A stretch of 64,000 bases of DNA from Anabaena sp. FACHB-1237 (GCF_014696225.1 NZ_JACJPV010000018.1:1-64000); one strand, 5' to 3'. Positions 30,701 to 38,404 are shown, counted from the stretch's first letter. The notes: generated from the sequence alone by a model not told the origin. Numbers and translations are program-made.

Positions 30701-31130
30701 AATTACGGATGACGGGAAGTTGATTAATATACTGTGGTTGTATGATTGCACCAGTGCCACAACCCATCATGGCCAAGTCCATCATTAAACCAAAGGATTT
30801 CCAGTCTACTAAGTTGGTAGAAGTGCAATTATAGCCTCCAGGGAAGTTTTTGGGTTTAGACATCCATTCCGTGCCTCCTACCCACATCCAACGACCGCTA
30901 GGAAGGGCTTTTAATTGACGCTGCATTTTATCCAAGAGAGCCGCTTCTTCCTTGGTTAATTTTCCTAATTCTACTAAACCCTTAATCGTGCGATCGCACA
31001 CCTGATCATAACTTTCTCTGAGTCCGGCTGCGGTACGGCGGCTATAAGTTCTAAAAAATACGGGGTTAGCTGCCGGTGCTGACTCTGGAAAAGTGGCACT
31101 CTGACGTTGACGTGAAAGTTCTTGAATCAT
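27735..31130 (-). CDS. nrdJ: Class II (B12-dependent) ribonucleotide reductase with intein
   Basis: A 1131-residue precursor: N-extein 1-407, intein 408-772, C-extein 773-1131. The spliced enzyme would be 766 residues, right for an adenosylcobalamin-dependent ribonucleoside-triphosphate reductase that makes deoxynucleotides by radical chemistry. Visible motifs are the YNCTST redox cysteine, the active-site NPCGEI (rebuilt only after splicing), the radical-barrel segments MMGCGTGAI and RRSAGMRQF, and a C-terminal GCDSDKC redox pair. Coenzyme B12 dependence fits the cobyrinate synthase gene nearby, although that linkage may be chance. It is monocistronic on the minus strand. Confidence 0.95.
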   Translation of the reverse strand: MIQELSRQRQSATFPESAPAANPVFFRTYSRRTAAGLRESYDQVCDRTIKGLVELGKLTKEEAALLDKMQRQLKALPSGRWMWVGGTEWMSKPKNFPGGYNCTSTNLVDWKSFGLMMDLAMMGCGTGAIIQPQYINQLPVIRNYLNITIQGEIGSTPTEKRREFTDVIVKDNTVNIYVGDSREGWVKSYQTILELSTDERFTSKVQVIVDVSDVRKSGEVLKGFGGIANPVKLSGLYQRIASILNKAVGRKLNSVECCLLIDEAAVTIVAGNVRRSAGMRQFVSDDELGSKAKDNLWQQDAQGNWSIDPERDALRMANHTRVFHHKPTLNECIESVQKQYYSGEGAIQWAGEAVARANIDLLTTQELKIDFVQAYQQGKGKDWIQERYPKIDNQELEHRLSRYGLNPCHAGDTLVSTNQGLVPIKELVGKPFQALVDLRAVGLDGVRLTDAIAFPTGVQTTYLITLANGQQMRCTADHQHFTNHGWVATKDLTSDHHIYIQKGAGYFGEGTITVEQAQMLGWLYSDDSTYQGYKELDAVFYINQNEYKTAFPVLTAAVESLTGYSHKPNLVKGACTLHNDSPLVDSLCNKLGVKSKDYLPDQFLSQSQEVIIGFLQGLFSADGCVNVKGRNIELRNRSRQLLAQIQIILLNLGIKSSLLIKEKAGSRGVPCTLKDGTEKVSQNRDSCRLMIYSAAEATKFWQLIGFPLIPDKQECLATLATKESSRKYSEAIISQRFTSKVKSIEEFGEEPVYDLHVPLTHSFIANGCITHNCGEIIGTNFFCNLAEVHLNQLDPDNYKEQEEAFTASALSVATLLNHHFLEPRYQYSRELDPIVGVSFTGLFDFFVHAFGVNWLHWWEQGRPETPEGLIFKRAEAEYLSRWKDIVHQTVWNYCDKHGLKRPNRCTTVQPSGTKALLTGASPGWHPPKAQRFIRRITFGKNDPVALACLEYGYSIIPSQSDKDEKGNLLNDPFDPRCTEWLVEIPVAVSWADLPGADEIDVSKFSVLAQLDFVMQVQKYYTAHNTSATLELRSEEIEPLGTRIYEAIKNDEGYISAALLARFDDIQTFPRLPFEPIDAETYKLLSKQVKERRKNDDFCGVLSRYDLGEMSEVGPSGCDSDKCMFPDQKPTS
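28815..29909 (-). other. Intein with LAGLIDADG homing endonuclease
   Basis: This 365-residue protein-splicing element lies within nrdJ. It starts with Cys408 (CHAGDTLVSTNQG, block A) and ends NGCITHN (His-Asn, block G), followed by the extein Cys773. Two DOD-type endonuclease motifs are visible, MLGWLYSDD and LQGLFSADGCV, plus a DLHVPLTHSFIANG block F. All splicing residues are present, so it should be active. The insertion point is immediately before the catalytic cysteine of NPCGEI, a classic site of selection against loss. Confidence 0.93.
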
Positions 31131-31212
31131 AATAAAACCACAATTCTAACACAAATAGTGGCAAGTAGTAATCATGGATTTGAGAGTAAAAATTTTGACT
31201 TTTAAATCTTAC

Positions 31213-31233
31213 GGGTTTAGCATTGCTAAATCC
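31213..31233. repeat. Palindrome GGGTTTAGCA-type, copy 1
   Basis: A 21-bp palindromic unit GGGTTTAGCATTGCTAAATCC with one mismatch. Other copies are at 34101, 43543 and 45294. Confidence 0.8.
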
Positions 31234-31379
31234 CTACTCCTGACTGTTGGGTTGTACAAAAAACCTAAAATTAGTAAAATATTACTGGAATATGTAGAAT
31301 AAATACACCGTGAATTTTCCTTATGGCTTGTTCACAATAAATAATACTAAATGAACTTCATAGAAATCAACAATTACTT

Positions 31380-31619
31380 ATGGACGCTTTTGCACCTACT
31401 CCTCCAGAATGGACAAATCAAGCAATACACGCTTATGAATTTCATTGTCCTAAATGCCATGCTACTAGTAGAGAAGCAGTTAATGTATGGTTAAATAGGC
31501 GATCGCCTGTGTTGACAGTAGAAAATAAACGTAAATGGCAAGAATTTTATCAATGTCATTGTGGTTGTGTGTGGTGGGCTTGGAGTAATGATCGGAAAAA
31601 TGATAGAATTATCGAATAA
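31380..31619 (+). CDS. Small zinc-ribbon-like protein
   Basis: A 79-residue protein with two cysteine clusters, CPKC at about residues 24-27 and CHCGC at about 59-63, spaced as in a zinc ribbon. The C-terminal half is rich in Trp and basic residues (CVWWAWSNDRKNDR). No named family is recognised. Coding bias and the paired Cys motifs make a real gene likely. It could bind nucleic acid or a metal; nothing nearby indicates which. Confidence 0.7.
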   Translation: MDAFAPTPPEWTNQAIHAYEFHCPKCHATSREAVNVWLNRRSPVLTVENKRKWQEFYQCHCGCVWWAWSNDRKNDRIIE

Positions 31620-31637
31620 GTGATAATTCCCATACAA

Positions 31638-31709
31638 AGCTGGAATTAAAGTTACAGTAGCACAAGCATCTTGCTTGTATTAATTATTCAAGTTAAAGGC
31701 ACAACAGCT
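31638..31709. mobile_element. Partial 100-bp TA-type MITE
   Basis: The right end is intact (...CAACAGCT followed by TA at 31710-31711). The left arm is truncated and eight bases near the AATTAAA block are missing relative to the full copy at 35786-35885. The core AAGCATCTTGCTT is present. Confidence 0.75.
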
Positions 31710-31712
31710 TAT

Positions 31713-31769
31713 CCTCATTTATGTCCTTTTACTTTGGAAGAAATTTTAGATGATGAATTTTATGGATAA
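31713..31769 (+). pseudogene. Remnant of a DUF29-family gene (C-terminal end)
   Basis: The frame beginning CCT at 31713 reads PHLCPFTLEEILDDEFYG and then a stop, which resembles the C-terminal signature of DUF29 proteins (CPFTLEEILDEDF). The rest of the gene is absent: a truncated MITE lies immediately upstream. The match is short and recognised by eye only. Confidence 0.45.
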
Positions 31770-31884
31770 ATGGATAATTTATAGCAGCAAACAGGGAACA
31801 GAGTTGAAAGTCCTTTTGTGTATGGTTTTTTAGTTAAATTCTGTATCTCATTCAAGTGCATACCGCTATATTAAAAATAATTTT

Positions 31885-33333
31885 CTATCTACAAGTTTCT
31901 AAAAACCTTTGGGGAATTTCTAAACTTTCTCCCCAATGTTGATGAATATAAGAAGCGTGAACATTGGGTAAATTCCAACCTTCAAAACCTGTATTTTCTG
32001 AATTATCATAACGATAGGTATTAAATAAAGGTTTTTCACAATTATTAATAACGTGAGAACGATGAAATTCATGGCCGTAGATATAATTATTATTATTACC
32101 ATTATTACCTGTATTTAATAACCAGGTATTTTCTAAGATAACTGCGCGACGATATCCTAAAGTTAATTTCTTATCCATTTGTGCGGAGGTGGGTAATATT
32201 CCTACCATTGGCCAAGATTTTCCATCAAAATCAATGATATTTTCACATAAATACATCAGTCCTCCACATTCTGCTATTGTGGGTATTCCTGATAAAATGG
32301 CAGTTTTTACTTGTTGAATAACTTCTTTATTTTCTGCTAATTTTTCAGCAAATACTTCAGGAAAACCACCACCAAAATACATACCTTGAATATTTTCTGG
32401 TAGTTTGTGATCTTTTAATGGACTCCAATATATTAATTTTGCTCCTAATTGTTCTAAAATGTCTAAGTTATCTTGATAATAAAAGTTAAATGCTTGATCT
32501 TTTGCTACTGCAATTTTAATATTTGTTTGAATATTGGTAAATTTTTGATGAATATTTTGATAAATACTATTATAAATATTATTAGAAATATTATTAGAAG
32601 TACCAGATTTTAATAAAGGTAATAATTTTGGCCAATCAAAACAATGATCTCCTAATGTTGCTAAACGATCAATAATATTATCTAATTCCGATAATTCTCC
32701 TGTGGGAATTAACCCTAAATGACGATCTGGTATGGTAATATTATCTTCCCGTCTTAAAACTCCTAAAATGGGAATTTCTAGGGGTTTTAATGAGTTTTGT
32801 AATAATGATAAATGTCGCTCACTACCTACACGATTTAATACTAAACCTGCTATTTTAATTCTCGGATCTAGTTTACAATAACCGTGAGCGATCGCTGCTA
32901 CTGAACCAGATAAACGACTACAATCAATAACTAATAATACAGGAATATTTAATAATCTAGCGATATGTGCTGTACTACCAAAATCAGTAATTAGTTGATT
33001 ATTGGATTGATTTGATATATTTGATTGATATTCATTACCTACACCATCAAATAAACCCATTACGCCTTCAATTAAACCATATTCTGCATTAGAAATATGA
33101 CGTTGAAAACATTTTTTAATGTAATTTTCTGAAGTTAATACAGCATCTAAATTACGACAAGGTAGGCCAGTGACATATTGATGAAACATAGGATCAATAT
33201 AATCTGGACCCACTTTAAAAGATTGTACTTTTGATGCAAGATTGGCGTTTTGACGACATAAAGAAGCTAGTAAAGAAAGCGTAACTGTTGTTTTACCAAC
33301 CCCACTACGTTCTCCAGCAATAATAATAGCCAT
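31885..33333 (-). CDS. cobB: Cobyrinate a,c-diamide synthase
   Basis: A 482-residue two-domain amidotransferase of cobalamin synthesis (CobB/CbiA). It amidates the a and c side chains of (hydrogeno)cobyrinate with glutamine and ATP. The N-terminal P-loop is GERSGVGKTT, and the C-terminal class I glutaminase-like domain shows GGGFPEVFAE and the nucleophile Cys in AECGGLMYLCE. The C-terminal YIHQHWG supplies the triad histidine. The asparagine-rich stretch around residue 425 is a low-complexity insertion. It follows the SRPBCC gene by 45 bp. Confidence 0.93.
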   Translation of the reverse strand: MAIIIAGERSGVGKTTVTLSLLASLCRQNANLASKVQSFKVGPDYIDPMFHQYVTGLPCRNLDAVLTSENYIKKCFQRHISNAEYGLIEGVMGLFDGVGNEYQSNISNQSNNQLITDFGSTAHIARLLNIPVLLVIDCSRLSGSVAAIAHGYCKLDPRIKIAGLVLNRVGSERHLSLLQNSLKPLEIPILGVLRREDNITIPDRHLGLIPTGELSELDNIIDRLATLGDHCFDWPKLLPLLKSGTSNNISNNIYNSIYQNIHQKFTNIQTNIKIAVAKDQAFNFYYQDNLDILEQLGAKLIYWSPLKDHKLPENIQGMYFGGGFPEVFAEKLAENKEVIQQVKTAILSGIPTIAECGGLMYLCENIIDFDGKSWPMVGILPTSAQMDKKLTLGYRRAVILENTWLLNTGNNGNNNNYIYGHEFHRSHVINNCEKPLFNTYRYDNSENTGFEGWNLPNVHASYIHQHWGESLEIPQRFLETCR

Positions 33334-33378
33334 AATTGTGGATATTTACCATTACTTATACTTATGAATTTTCAATTA

Positions 33379-33831
33379 TCAATTATCACTTCTCACTTTT
33401 TTTAAAGTATATGCTTTAAATCTTTCTAAATCTGCTTGAATGGTTGACTCAACAACTTTTCCTAAAAATAAATTATCCATTAATTTACCTAAAAAACCAG
33501 GAACATCATAAGCAATAGACATTTTCACAATTGTACCAGCATGACGATCATAAAAACGAATTGCTCCGCGATTTGGTAGACCGTCTACAGATTCCCATTG
33601 GATAATTTGATGAGAGATAATTTTTGTATTGCGAGATTTCCAGGTAAATTCTAAACTACCGGTTTTTAATGTCCACAGAGAAATTTCCGGATCATCTTCA
33701 GATATTTTAACAGAATCAATCCATTTCATCCAATTTGGCATTTGTTCCAAATCTGACCATAGTTCCCATACTAAATCTATGGGAGCGTCTACTTCAATTT
33801 GTACACTATGTTCTAACCAGTTTGATGTCAT
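33379..33831 (-). CDS. SRPBCC (START/cyclase-like) family protein
   Basis: A 150-residue single-domain protein of the SRPBCC fold, beginning SNWLEHSVQIEVDAPIDLVWELWSD-like sequence (residues 2-26), with the typical WKSRNTK and YDVPGFLGKLMD segments. The family binds hydrophobic ligands; in cyanobacteria a member of this type often sits next to zds, suggesting but not proving a carotenoid or lipid connection. It lies between zds and cobB on the same strand. Confidence 0.82.
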   Translation of the reverse strand: MTSNWLEHSVQIEVDAPIDLVWELWSDLEQMPNWMKWIDSVKISEDDPEISLWTLKTGSLEFTWKSRNTKIISHQIIQWESVDGLPNRGAIRFYDRHAGTIVKMSIAYDVPGFLGKLMDNLFLGKVVESTIQADLERFKAYTLKKVRSDN

Positions 33832-33889
33832 GTTTTTTTAGTTTTTTTTTTGCTAATGTTTGAATTAAGGATAAGGTATGGCTTGTTTA

Positions 33890-34094
33890 ATTTGGATAAG
33901 TTATGCAAGCAAGATGCTTGTGCTACTTTCATTTGGATAAGTTATGCAAGCAAGATGCTTGTGCTACTTTCATTTGGATAAGTTATGCAAGCAAGATGCT
34001 TGTGCTACTTTCATTTGGACAAGTTATGCAAGCAAGATGCTTGTGCTACTTTCATTTGGATAAGTTATGCAAGCAAGATGCTTGTGCTACTTTC
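33890..34094. repeat. Five 41-bp tandem repeats with palindromic core
   Basis: Five copies of a 41-bp unit beginning ATTTGGATAAGTTATGC and containing GCAAGCAAGATGCTTG; only one base (GGAC for GGAT) varies. The unit corresponds to the centre of the 100-bp TA-type MITE, and the sequence after the array (ATTTTAGG) matches that element's right arm. There are no spacers, so it is not a CRISPR array. It fills most of the 300-bp gap between zds and the SRPBCC gene. Confidence 0.92.
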
Positions 34095-34100
34095 ATTTTA

Positions 34101-34121
34101 GGGTTTAGCATTGCTAAACCC
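34101..34121. repeat. Palindrome GGGTTTAGCA-type, copy 2
   Basis: GGGTTTAGCATTGCTAAACCC, a perfect palindrome apart from the central base, just before the zds stop codon region. It could act as a hairpin at the end of the zds message. Confidence 0.85.
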
Positions 34122-34131
34122 CTACTAAATC

Positions 34132-35571
34132 CTATTTCTTCACAGTTTCTAAAATTGCTTTTGCTGCACGTTTTCCAGAAATTGTTGCTCCTTCCATACT
34201 ATCAATATAGTCTTGTTGGGTGTAACTTCCTGCTAAGAAAAAGTTAGGAATTGGTGTTTTTTGATCAGGGCGATATACGTCCATTCCTGGTGCTTCTTTA
34301 TATAAAGATTGAGCTAATTTAACCACACTATACCAGGTCATGTTTAATTCTCTGGATGATGGAAATAACTCATGAACTTGTTTTAACACATGGTTAGCGA
34401 TCGCTTCATTACTTTCTTTAATAAATGGATCTCCTGGTGTTAAAACTAACTGTAATAATGAACCTTGGCCGGGACGATAATAGTCTTTAGGACTAGTTAA
34501 TGCCAAATCTGCAAAACAGGAAAAATCAGCATCTCCAGTATATAATAAATTATCTAAACCTGCCGCGTGATTTAATTGTTTGCGTTTTTGTTCATCTTGT
34601 AATTCTGTCACCCAACCATCAAATCTTAATTGTACAGTGGCTACAGGAACAGCTTCTAATTTATAAATATTGTCAAATTCTGGCCATTTTCGCCATGCTT
34701 GGGGTAATACACGCTGTATTCCCGGTACATCACAAGCACATAAATAAGCATCCGCTGTAATTACTTCTTCCGTATCACCTTGGGCTACTGCTATACCAGT
34801 AACACGGGTTTCTTGCTCAGTTTCCGCAAATTGAATTTCTCTTACTTGGCGACGGGTGTATATTTTTGTACCTCTAGCTTCTAAATACTCCACCATAGGT
34901 TTAAGTAAGTATTCAGCAGGTGATCCTGCCAACATTCGCAGTATGGAGGCTTCGGTTCTCACTGCAAAAAATTGGAAAATTGTCAGCATACAACGAGCGG
35001 AAATGTTCTCACAGTTTATGAAACCCAAAGCATAAGCGATAGGGTCCCACATTCGTTTAATACTACCCTTATTACCGCCATGACTGTAAAACCAATCGGC
35101 AAAACTAATATTATCTAAATCGCGGATATTTTTCATTGCTCCTTCAAAGTCTACTAATCCGCGTACAATGGGGCTAGTACCAAGAGCGATCGCATTTTGT
35201 ATTTTATCTTGTAAGGACAGTTGTGAACTGGTAAGAAATGCCTTTAACCCGTTAAAAGGCGCACCTGTGATAAAGCGGAAGTCTAAAGCTCCTGTTGTGC
35301 CACCTTTATTAATAAAAGTGTGGATATGCTCTTTGAGAAGTAGATTATCTCGTGATCCCACTTTTTCCATCAATGCAAACAAATTGTAGTAGCAGCCAAA
35401 AAATACGTGCAAGCCCATTTCAATATGGTTGCCATCCGCATCTACCCAACTACTAACTTTACCACCCACAAACGGACGAGATTCAAATATTTGTACCTCA
35501 CAACCCGCATCAACTAAGTCTATAGCAGTCACTAAACCTGCTAAACCTGCACCTACAATTGCAACACGCAT
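34132..35571 (-). CDS. zds: Zeta-carotene desaturase
   Basis: A 479-residue FAD-dependent carotene desaturase (CrtQ type) that converts zeta-carotene through neurosporene to lycopene. The dinucleotide-binding motif [17 protein letters not shown] lies at residues 3-19, followed by [10 protein letters not shown]. Conserved plant-type segments such as [13 protein letters not shown] and [15 protein letters not shown] distinguish it from bacterial CrtI. The C-terminal flavin-binding part reads [19 protein letters not shown]. It heads a possible three-gene cluster with the SRPBCC gene and cobB, but a repeat array separates it from them. Confidence 0.96.
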   Translation of the reverse strand: MRVAIVGAGLAGLVTAIDLVDAGCEVQIFESRPFVGGKVSSWVDADGNHIEMGLHVFFGCYYNLFALMEKVGSRDNLLLKEHIHTFINKGGTTGALDFRFITGAPFNGLKAFLTSSQLSLQDKIQNAIALGTSPIVRGLVDFEGAMKNIRDLDNISFADWFYSHGGNKGSIKRMWDPIAYALGFINCENISARCMLTIFQFFAVRTEASILRMLAGSPAEYLLKPMVEYLEARGTKIYTRRQVREIQFAETEQETRVTGIAVAQGDTEEVITADAYLCACDVPGIQRVLPQAWRKWPEFDNIYKLEAVPVATVQLRFDGWVTELQDEQKRKQLNHAAGLDNLLYTGDADFSCFADLALTSPKDYYRPGQGSLLQLVLTPGDPFIKESNEAIANHVLKQVHELFPSSRELNMTWYSVVKLAQSLYKEAPGMDVYRPDQKTPIPNFFLAGSYTQQDYIDSMEGATISGKRAAKAILETVKK

Positions 35572-35666
35572 TCCCTCGTTCCTTGTTCAGTTTCTTTACA
35601 AATTGTAACAGAAGTTTGTACATCTTTGTCAGAATTAGGATTAAAGGATTTTTAGGATGTGATTTT

Positions 35667-35960
35667 GTCTGAATCAGGATATCCAGGATGTCAGAATTTT
35701 CAGGATGTTGTTTAGGAAATAAAGGTTTTTGTCAAGGATATAGAAGGATATAGAATATATTTTATTATTTGTCTGAATCAGGATAAGCTAATGTGCAGCA
35801 CTCACTGTATAATTAAAAAACCTGAAGTTACAGTAGCACAAGCATCTTGCTTGTATTAATTATTCAAGTTAAAGGGACAACAGCTTATCCAGGATGTCAG
35901 AATTTTCAGGATGTTGTTTAGGAAATAAAGGTTTTTGTCAAGGATATAGAATATATTTTT
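35667..35960. repeat. Direct duplication providing empty and filled MITE sites
   Basis: The segment starting GTCTGAATCAGGAT is present twice (35667 and 35771) and stays alignable to about 35960. In the first copy it continues ATCCAGGATGTCAG. In the second the same junction is interrupted by 100 bp plus TA before TATCCAGGATGTCAG resumes. The first copy also has an extra 10-bp GGATATAGAA. Confidence 0.9.
35786..35885. mobile_element. 100-bp TA-type MITE, copy with adjacent empty site
   Basis: Exactly 100 bp from AGCTAATGTGCAGCAC to CAACAGCT, flanked by TA on each side (35784-35785 and 35886-35887). The ends form an imperfect inverted repeat and the centre carries AAGCATCTTGCTT. The unoccupied counterpart reads GGATATCC at 35677-35684. 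No coding capacity, so movement would need a transposase supplied in trans. Confidence 0.88.
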
Positions 35961-36181
35961 ATTTCCAAAAAATCTGATCATTCAATATTCACAGATAATC
36001 TATAAATAACAATCCTGTACATCCTAAAATCCTGGTTATCCCGATTCAGACAATCACAATAAACAACCTCCAAATAGTGAAAAAGTAACTTTACGTAGCT
36101 GATTAAGGGTATGATCAAGGTTTCACGCACAGGCACTCCAGGTACACAAGAGTAAGATTTTCATTTTTGTAACTTTTCCAT

Positions 36182-36314
36182 GGCGTTGCTGAACTTATGT
36201 ATGAAATTGACAAGTTCAAAATTTGAAATTTTGCGCCTTTGTACCTAACATAATTGCTTTACTTCGCTAATGCGCGAAGTAAATATCATAATCATACCCC
36301 AATTCAGCAACGCC
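36182..36314. mobile_element. GTTGCTGAA-family MITE, complete copy
   Basis: 133 bp with perfect 12-base terminal inverted repeats GGCGTTGCTGAA/TTCAGCAACGCC and an internal palindrome ACTTCGC-TAATGC-GCGAAGT. An interrupted copy is at 27487-27715 and a decayed one at 49122-49237. Confidence 0.82.
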
Positions 36315-36396
36315 TTTTTCCTTAACGATCGCTTGACATTCAAGACAGTCGCTACATAATTTCATTATTTCATTTTTTTTGAGATTAAGCTGACTC

Positions 36397-36789
36397 CTAT
36401 TTCTGATGTTTAACCTCAACTACTGTATGCACATTACCACGAGGAGTAAAATCAGCTTTTACCGTAATTTCTAAAGGATCACAAGCAGCCACAACATCAT
36501 CTAAAATTTGATTTGCTGACTCTTCATGGGAAATATAGCGATCGCGGTAACTATTAATATATAATTTCAAAGCCTTTAATTCTACCACTCGTTCATCTGG
36601 TACATAACTAATATAAATCGTCGCGAAGTCAGGATAACCCGAAAAAGGACATTTACAAGTAAATTCTGGCAAAGTAATATTAATATCATAGCGTCGGCCA
36701 ATGCGGGGATTAGGAAAAGTAATTAATTTGCCTTCCGCAATTTCCCTTTCTCCATATTTCACTTCTAAATCAGATGTCAATTTACTCAT
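36397..36789 (-). CDS. queF: NADPH-dependent preQ0 reductase
   Basis: A 130-residue type I (unimodular) QueF of the tunnelling fold. It reduces the nitrile 7-cyano-7-deazaguanine to preQ1 for queuosine synthesis. The catalytic Cys47 and Asp54 lie in CPFSGYPDFA, and the family signature VELKALKLYINSYRDR follows with the substrate-binding Glu in ISHEE. No preQ1 riboswitch-like pseudoknot is evident in the short upstream region. Confidence 0.95.
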   Translation of the reverse strand: MSKLTSDLEVKYGEREIAEGKLITFPNPRIGRRYDINITLPEFTCKCPFSGYPDFATIYISYVPDERVVELKALKLYINSYRDRYISHEESANQILDDVVAACDPLEITVKADFTPRGNVHTVVEVKHQK

Positions 36790-36932
36790 GAGTTAATTAT
36801 CAAATTATTCATTAATAATATAGCAGTAGTTAACTGAATATAAAACCCATAGCCTGCCTGACTGGGAATGATAGCGCAGCCTGGCCTAAGCCATACCGTT
36901 AGGTATGTGTAGCGTCTGACTCCTAACAGCTA

Positions 36933-37358
36933 TTAACCAACTTCCTTATCAGGACAGTGTTCATCATCCCATCCATAGGGGTGCATCCCACACACTAACA
37001 AATTACCACCATAAACCTGTCCATGATAATGAACACAACCCATACAAACAGCATTTTTTTCTGGTGTAGCTTCCTCAGCATAAGGAAAATCAGGGTGTAG
37101 TTCTTCTACTATATCTTCTAATTCCCAGTAAATTTCTAAAATTGGTTCAGCAAGCTCCTCTAAAAACTGATCAATCTCTGTTGTCACAGTATTCTGTACT
37201 TGCTCAGTAATTTCCTCTGTTATCTCAAAAAAAGCATCTACCATATCATTCATCCCCAGGAAGAACTGCTCTACTTGATCAGCTACAGTTTCCATCATGT
37301 TTATTAAGTCTTTTTGCCATTGTTCCATACACTTCACACCATTGTTGACTATAAACAT
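36933..37358 (-). CDS. Conserved protein with acidic helices and Cys-rich C-terminus
   Basis: Up to 141 residues; the internal ATG at 37328 (MEQWQKDLINMMETV) is a good alternative start. The first two-thirds are acidic amphipathic helices (for example DAFFEITEEITEQVQ), likely a coiled coil. The C-terminus has CMGCVHYHGQ, then LLVCGMHPYGW and EHCPD, four cysteines with nearby histidines that could bind zinc or an iron-sulfur cluster. I recognise the pattern as cyanobacterial but not a named family. It lies between queF and the phasin-like gene on the same strand. Confidence 0.75.
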   Translation of the reverse strand: MFIVNNGVKCMEQWQKDLINMMETVADQVEQFFLGMNDMVDAFFEITEEITEQVQNTVTTEIDQFLEELAEPILEIYWELEDIVEELHPDFPYAEEATPEKNAVCMGCVHYHGQVYGGNLLVCGMHPYGWDDEHCPDKEVG

Positions 37359-37493
37359 GACGCATAATGTTATCTAGTAGACAGTGCTAAAATACAGGAT
37401 AGATAATATAGCGTCACTATTTGCTTATTGTTTAGTGTTTCACTACTTATAACTGTGGTTTATCACCATTTTACATAAGTCAAAAACTGACAT

Positions 37494-37877
37494 TTAGGAC
37501 TCGCGTTGCAGCCTTTTTAACTGCTCCTGTAGTTCTCGCACTTGATCTCGTAGCTGATCTACATTATCTTGTTTTGGCTGTTTCACAGTTATTCCTTCAT
37601 CTTCCTCTAAAATTTCTATGCGTCGAGGTTCAGATGAGGTTGTTTTTTCTACTGTTTCTTGAGATATTGGTTGCTGTTGAGCTTGCTTCATCATATCCTC
37701 AACAAAGCGACGAGCTTCTTCTGTACTCATTTCGCCTTTAGCTACCATTTCATCTGCTAATTTTTGTACTTGCCATCGCAATTCTGTCAATTTTCCCCCT
37801 GCTTTTTCTCCTGCGTAGGTAGCTATTCCCACACCCAGGTAAAAAGCCTTTTGTACCATATCTCCAAAACCAGGCAT
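37494..37877 (-). CDS. Phasin-family-like coiled-coil protein
   Basis: A 127-residue protein. The N-terminal half, MVQKAFYLGVGIATYAGEKAG then KLTELRWQVQKLADEMVAKGEM, follows the phasin-like pattern widely annotated in cyanobacteria. The C-terminus (VDQLRDQVRELQEQLKRLQ) is a strong coiled coil separated by an acidic linker. Phasins coat storage granules in other bacteria, but many cyanobacterial members lack that evidence, so the role is uncertain. The SRP RNA gene lies just upstream on the same strand. Confidence 0.7.
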   Translation of the reverse strand: MPGFGDMVQKAFYLGVGIATYAGEKAGGKLTELRWQVQKLADEMVAKGEMSTEEARRFVEDMMKQAQQQPISQETVEKTTSSEPRRIEILEEDEGITVKQPKQDNVDQLRDQVRELQEQLKRLQRES

Positions 37878-37914
37878 TGCTACTGAAAGCTCCTATGAAA
37901 TTGCCTAAAATGGG

Positions 37915-38012
37915 GCGACCCGGAGGCTACGCCTACCACAAGCATCCCTTATTGCTGCTACCTTCCGGTCCTGACAAGGTTTGGGCGTTGAAGTTGCATA
38001 GTTCCAGGTCTT
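37915..38012 (-). ncRNA. ffs: Signal recognition particle RNA (small bacterial type)
   Basis: The minus strand contains the SRP RNA apical core: CTTGTCAGGACCGGAAGGT followed by AGCAGCA, with the conserved GGAA tetraloop region and internal A-rich bulge. The outer stem pairs GACCTGG...CTATGC (5' end) with GCGTAG...CCGGGTC (3' end), giving a hairpin of about 95 nt. It is the RNA partner of Ffh in membrane protein targeting. Exact ends are uncertain by a few bases. Confidence 0.9.
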
Positions 38013-38047
38013 CTCATATCATAACACTAAATTTTGAAAATGGTGCA

Positions 38048-38314
38048 TCATTCTACAACAATTTTCCATTCAAAAAGTTCATAATTCACACAACCGTTAT
38101 ATATCAAGGGATCTGCCGCTACAATTTTTTTCGCTTCATCCATTGATGTGGCCTCAAATAACATCATTCCCCCACCTTTCACAGCCCAGTAACCTGTTTT
38201 CGCTTTATGTCCTTGAGCAATCAAATCCTGTACATACGCTTTATGGGCAGGTACATATTGGTCAAATGTGGCTTTATCCACCCTTCCCGCTTCTATTTTC
38301 ACAAACCAAGGCAT
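38048..38314 (-). CDS. YciI-like protein
   Basis: An 88-residue protein of the YciI/YCII fold, a dimeric alpha-beta barrel related to muconolactone isomerase. It has the family's Rx-H pattern (PAHKAYVQDL, conserved His), GYWAVKGGGMMLFEA and the ADPLIYNG segment with its conserved Asp-Pro. Function in the family is largely unknown; some members act as small dehydratases or dehalogenases. It lies immediately upstream of the SRP RNA gene on the same strand. Confidence 0.85.
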   Translation of the reverse strand: MPWFVKIEAGRVDKATFDQYVPAHKAYVQDLIAQGHKAKTGYWAVKGGGMMLFEATSMDEAKKIVAADPLIYNGCVNYELFEWKIVVE

Positions 38315-38404
38315 ATTTTTTATACTGATAAACTAGCTTAATTACACCATTAAAACGTAGAATTAAGTAGAGATCAATAAATCACTACCACACCAAAAAA
38401 TTAA

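Larger units (their letters stand above)
35572..36396. other. Repeat-filled intergenic region between queF and zds
   Basis: This 825-bp gap contains a tandemly duplicated segment (copies from 35667 and 35771), a 100-bp MITE in the second copy (35786-35885), an inverted arm near 36015-36055 (CCTGGTTATCCCGATTCAGAC, complementary to the start of the duplicated segment) and a complete GTTGCTGAA element (36182-36314). No coding frame is supported. Confidence 0.85.

Noticed and set aside
33903-34247. Plus-strand reading frame with repeated QARCLCYFHLDKLCK
   Set aside because: The frame only translates the 41-bp tandem array and the antisense of the zds 3' end. The repetition comes from the DNA repeat, not from a protein.
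36790-36932. preQ1 riboswitch upstream of queF
   Set aside because: No C-rich loop and A-rich tail pseudoknot pattern could be found in the leader; only a short CATACC/GGTATG hairpin is visible.
37877-38146. Plus-strand frame of about 89 residues near the SRP RNA
   Set aside because: It overlaps the SRP RNA gene in antisense and the YciI-like gene; composition is not protein-like.
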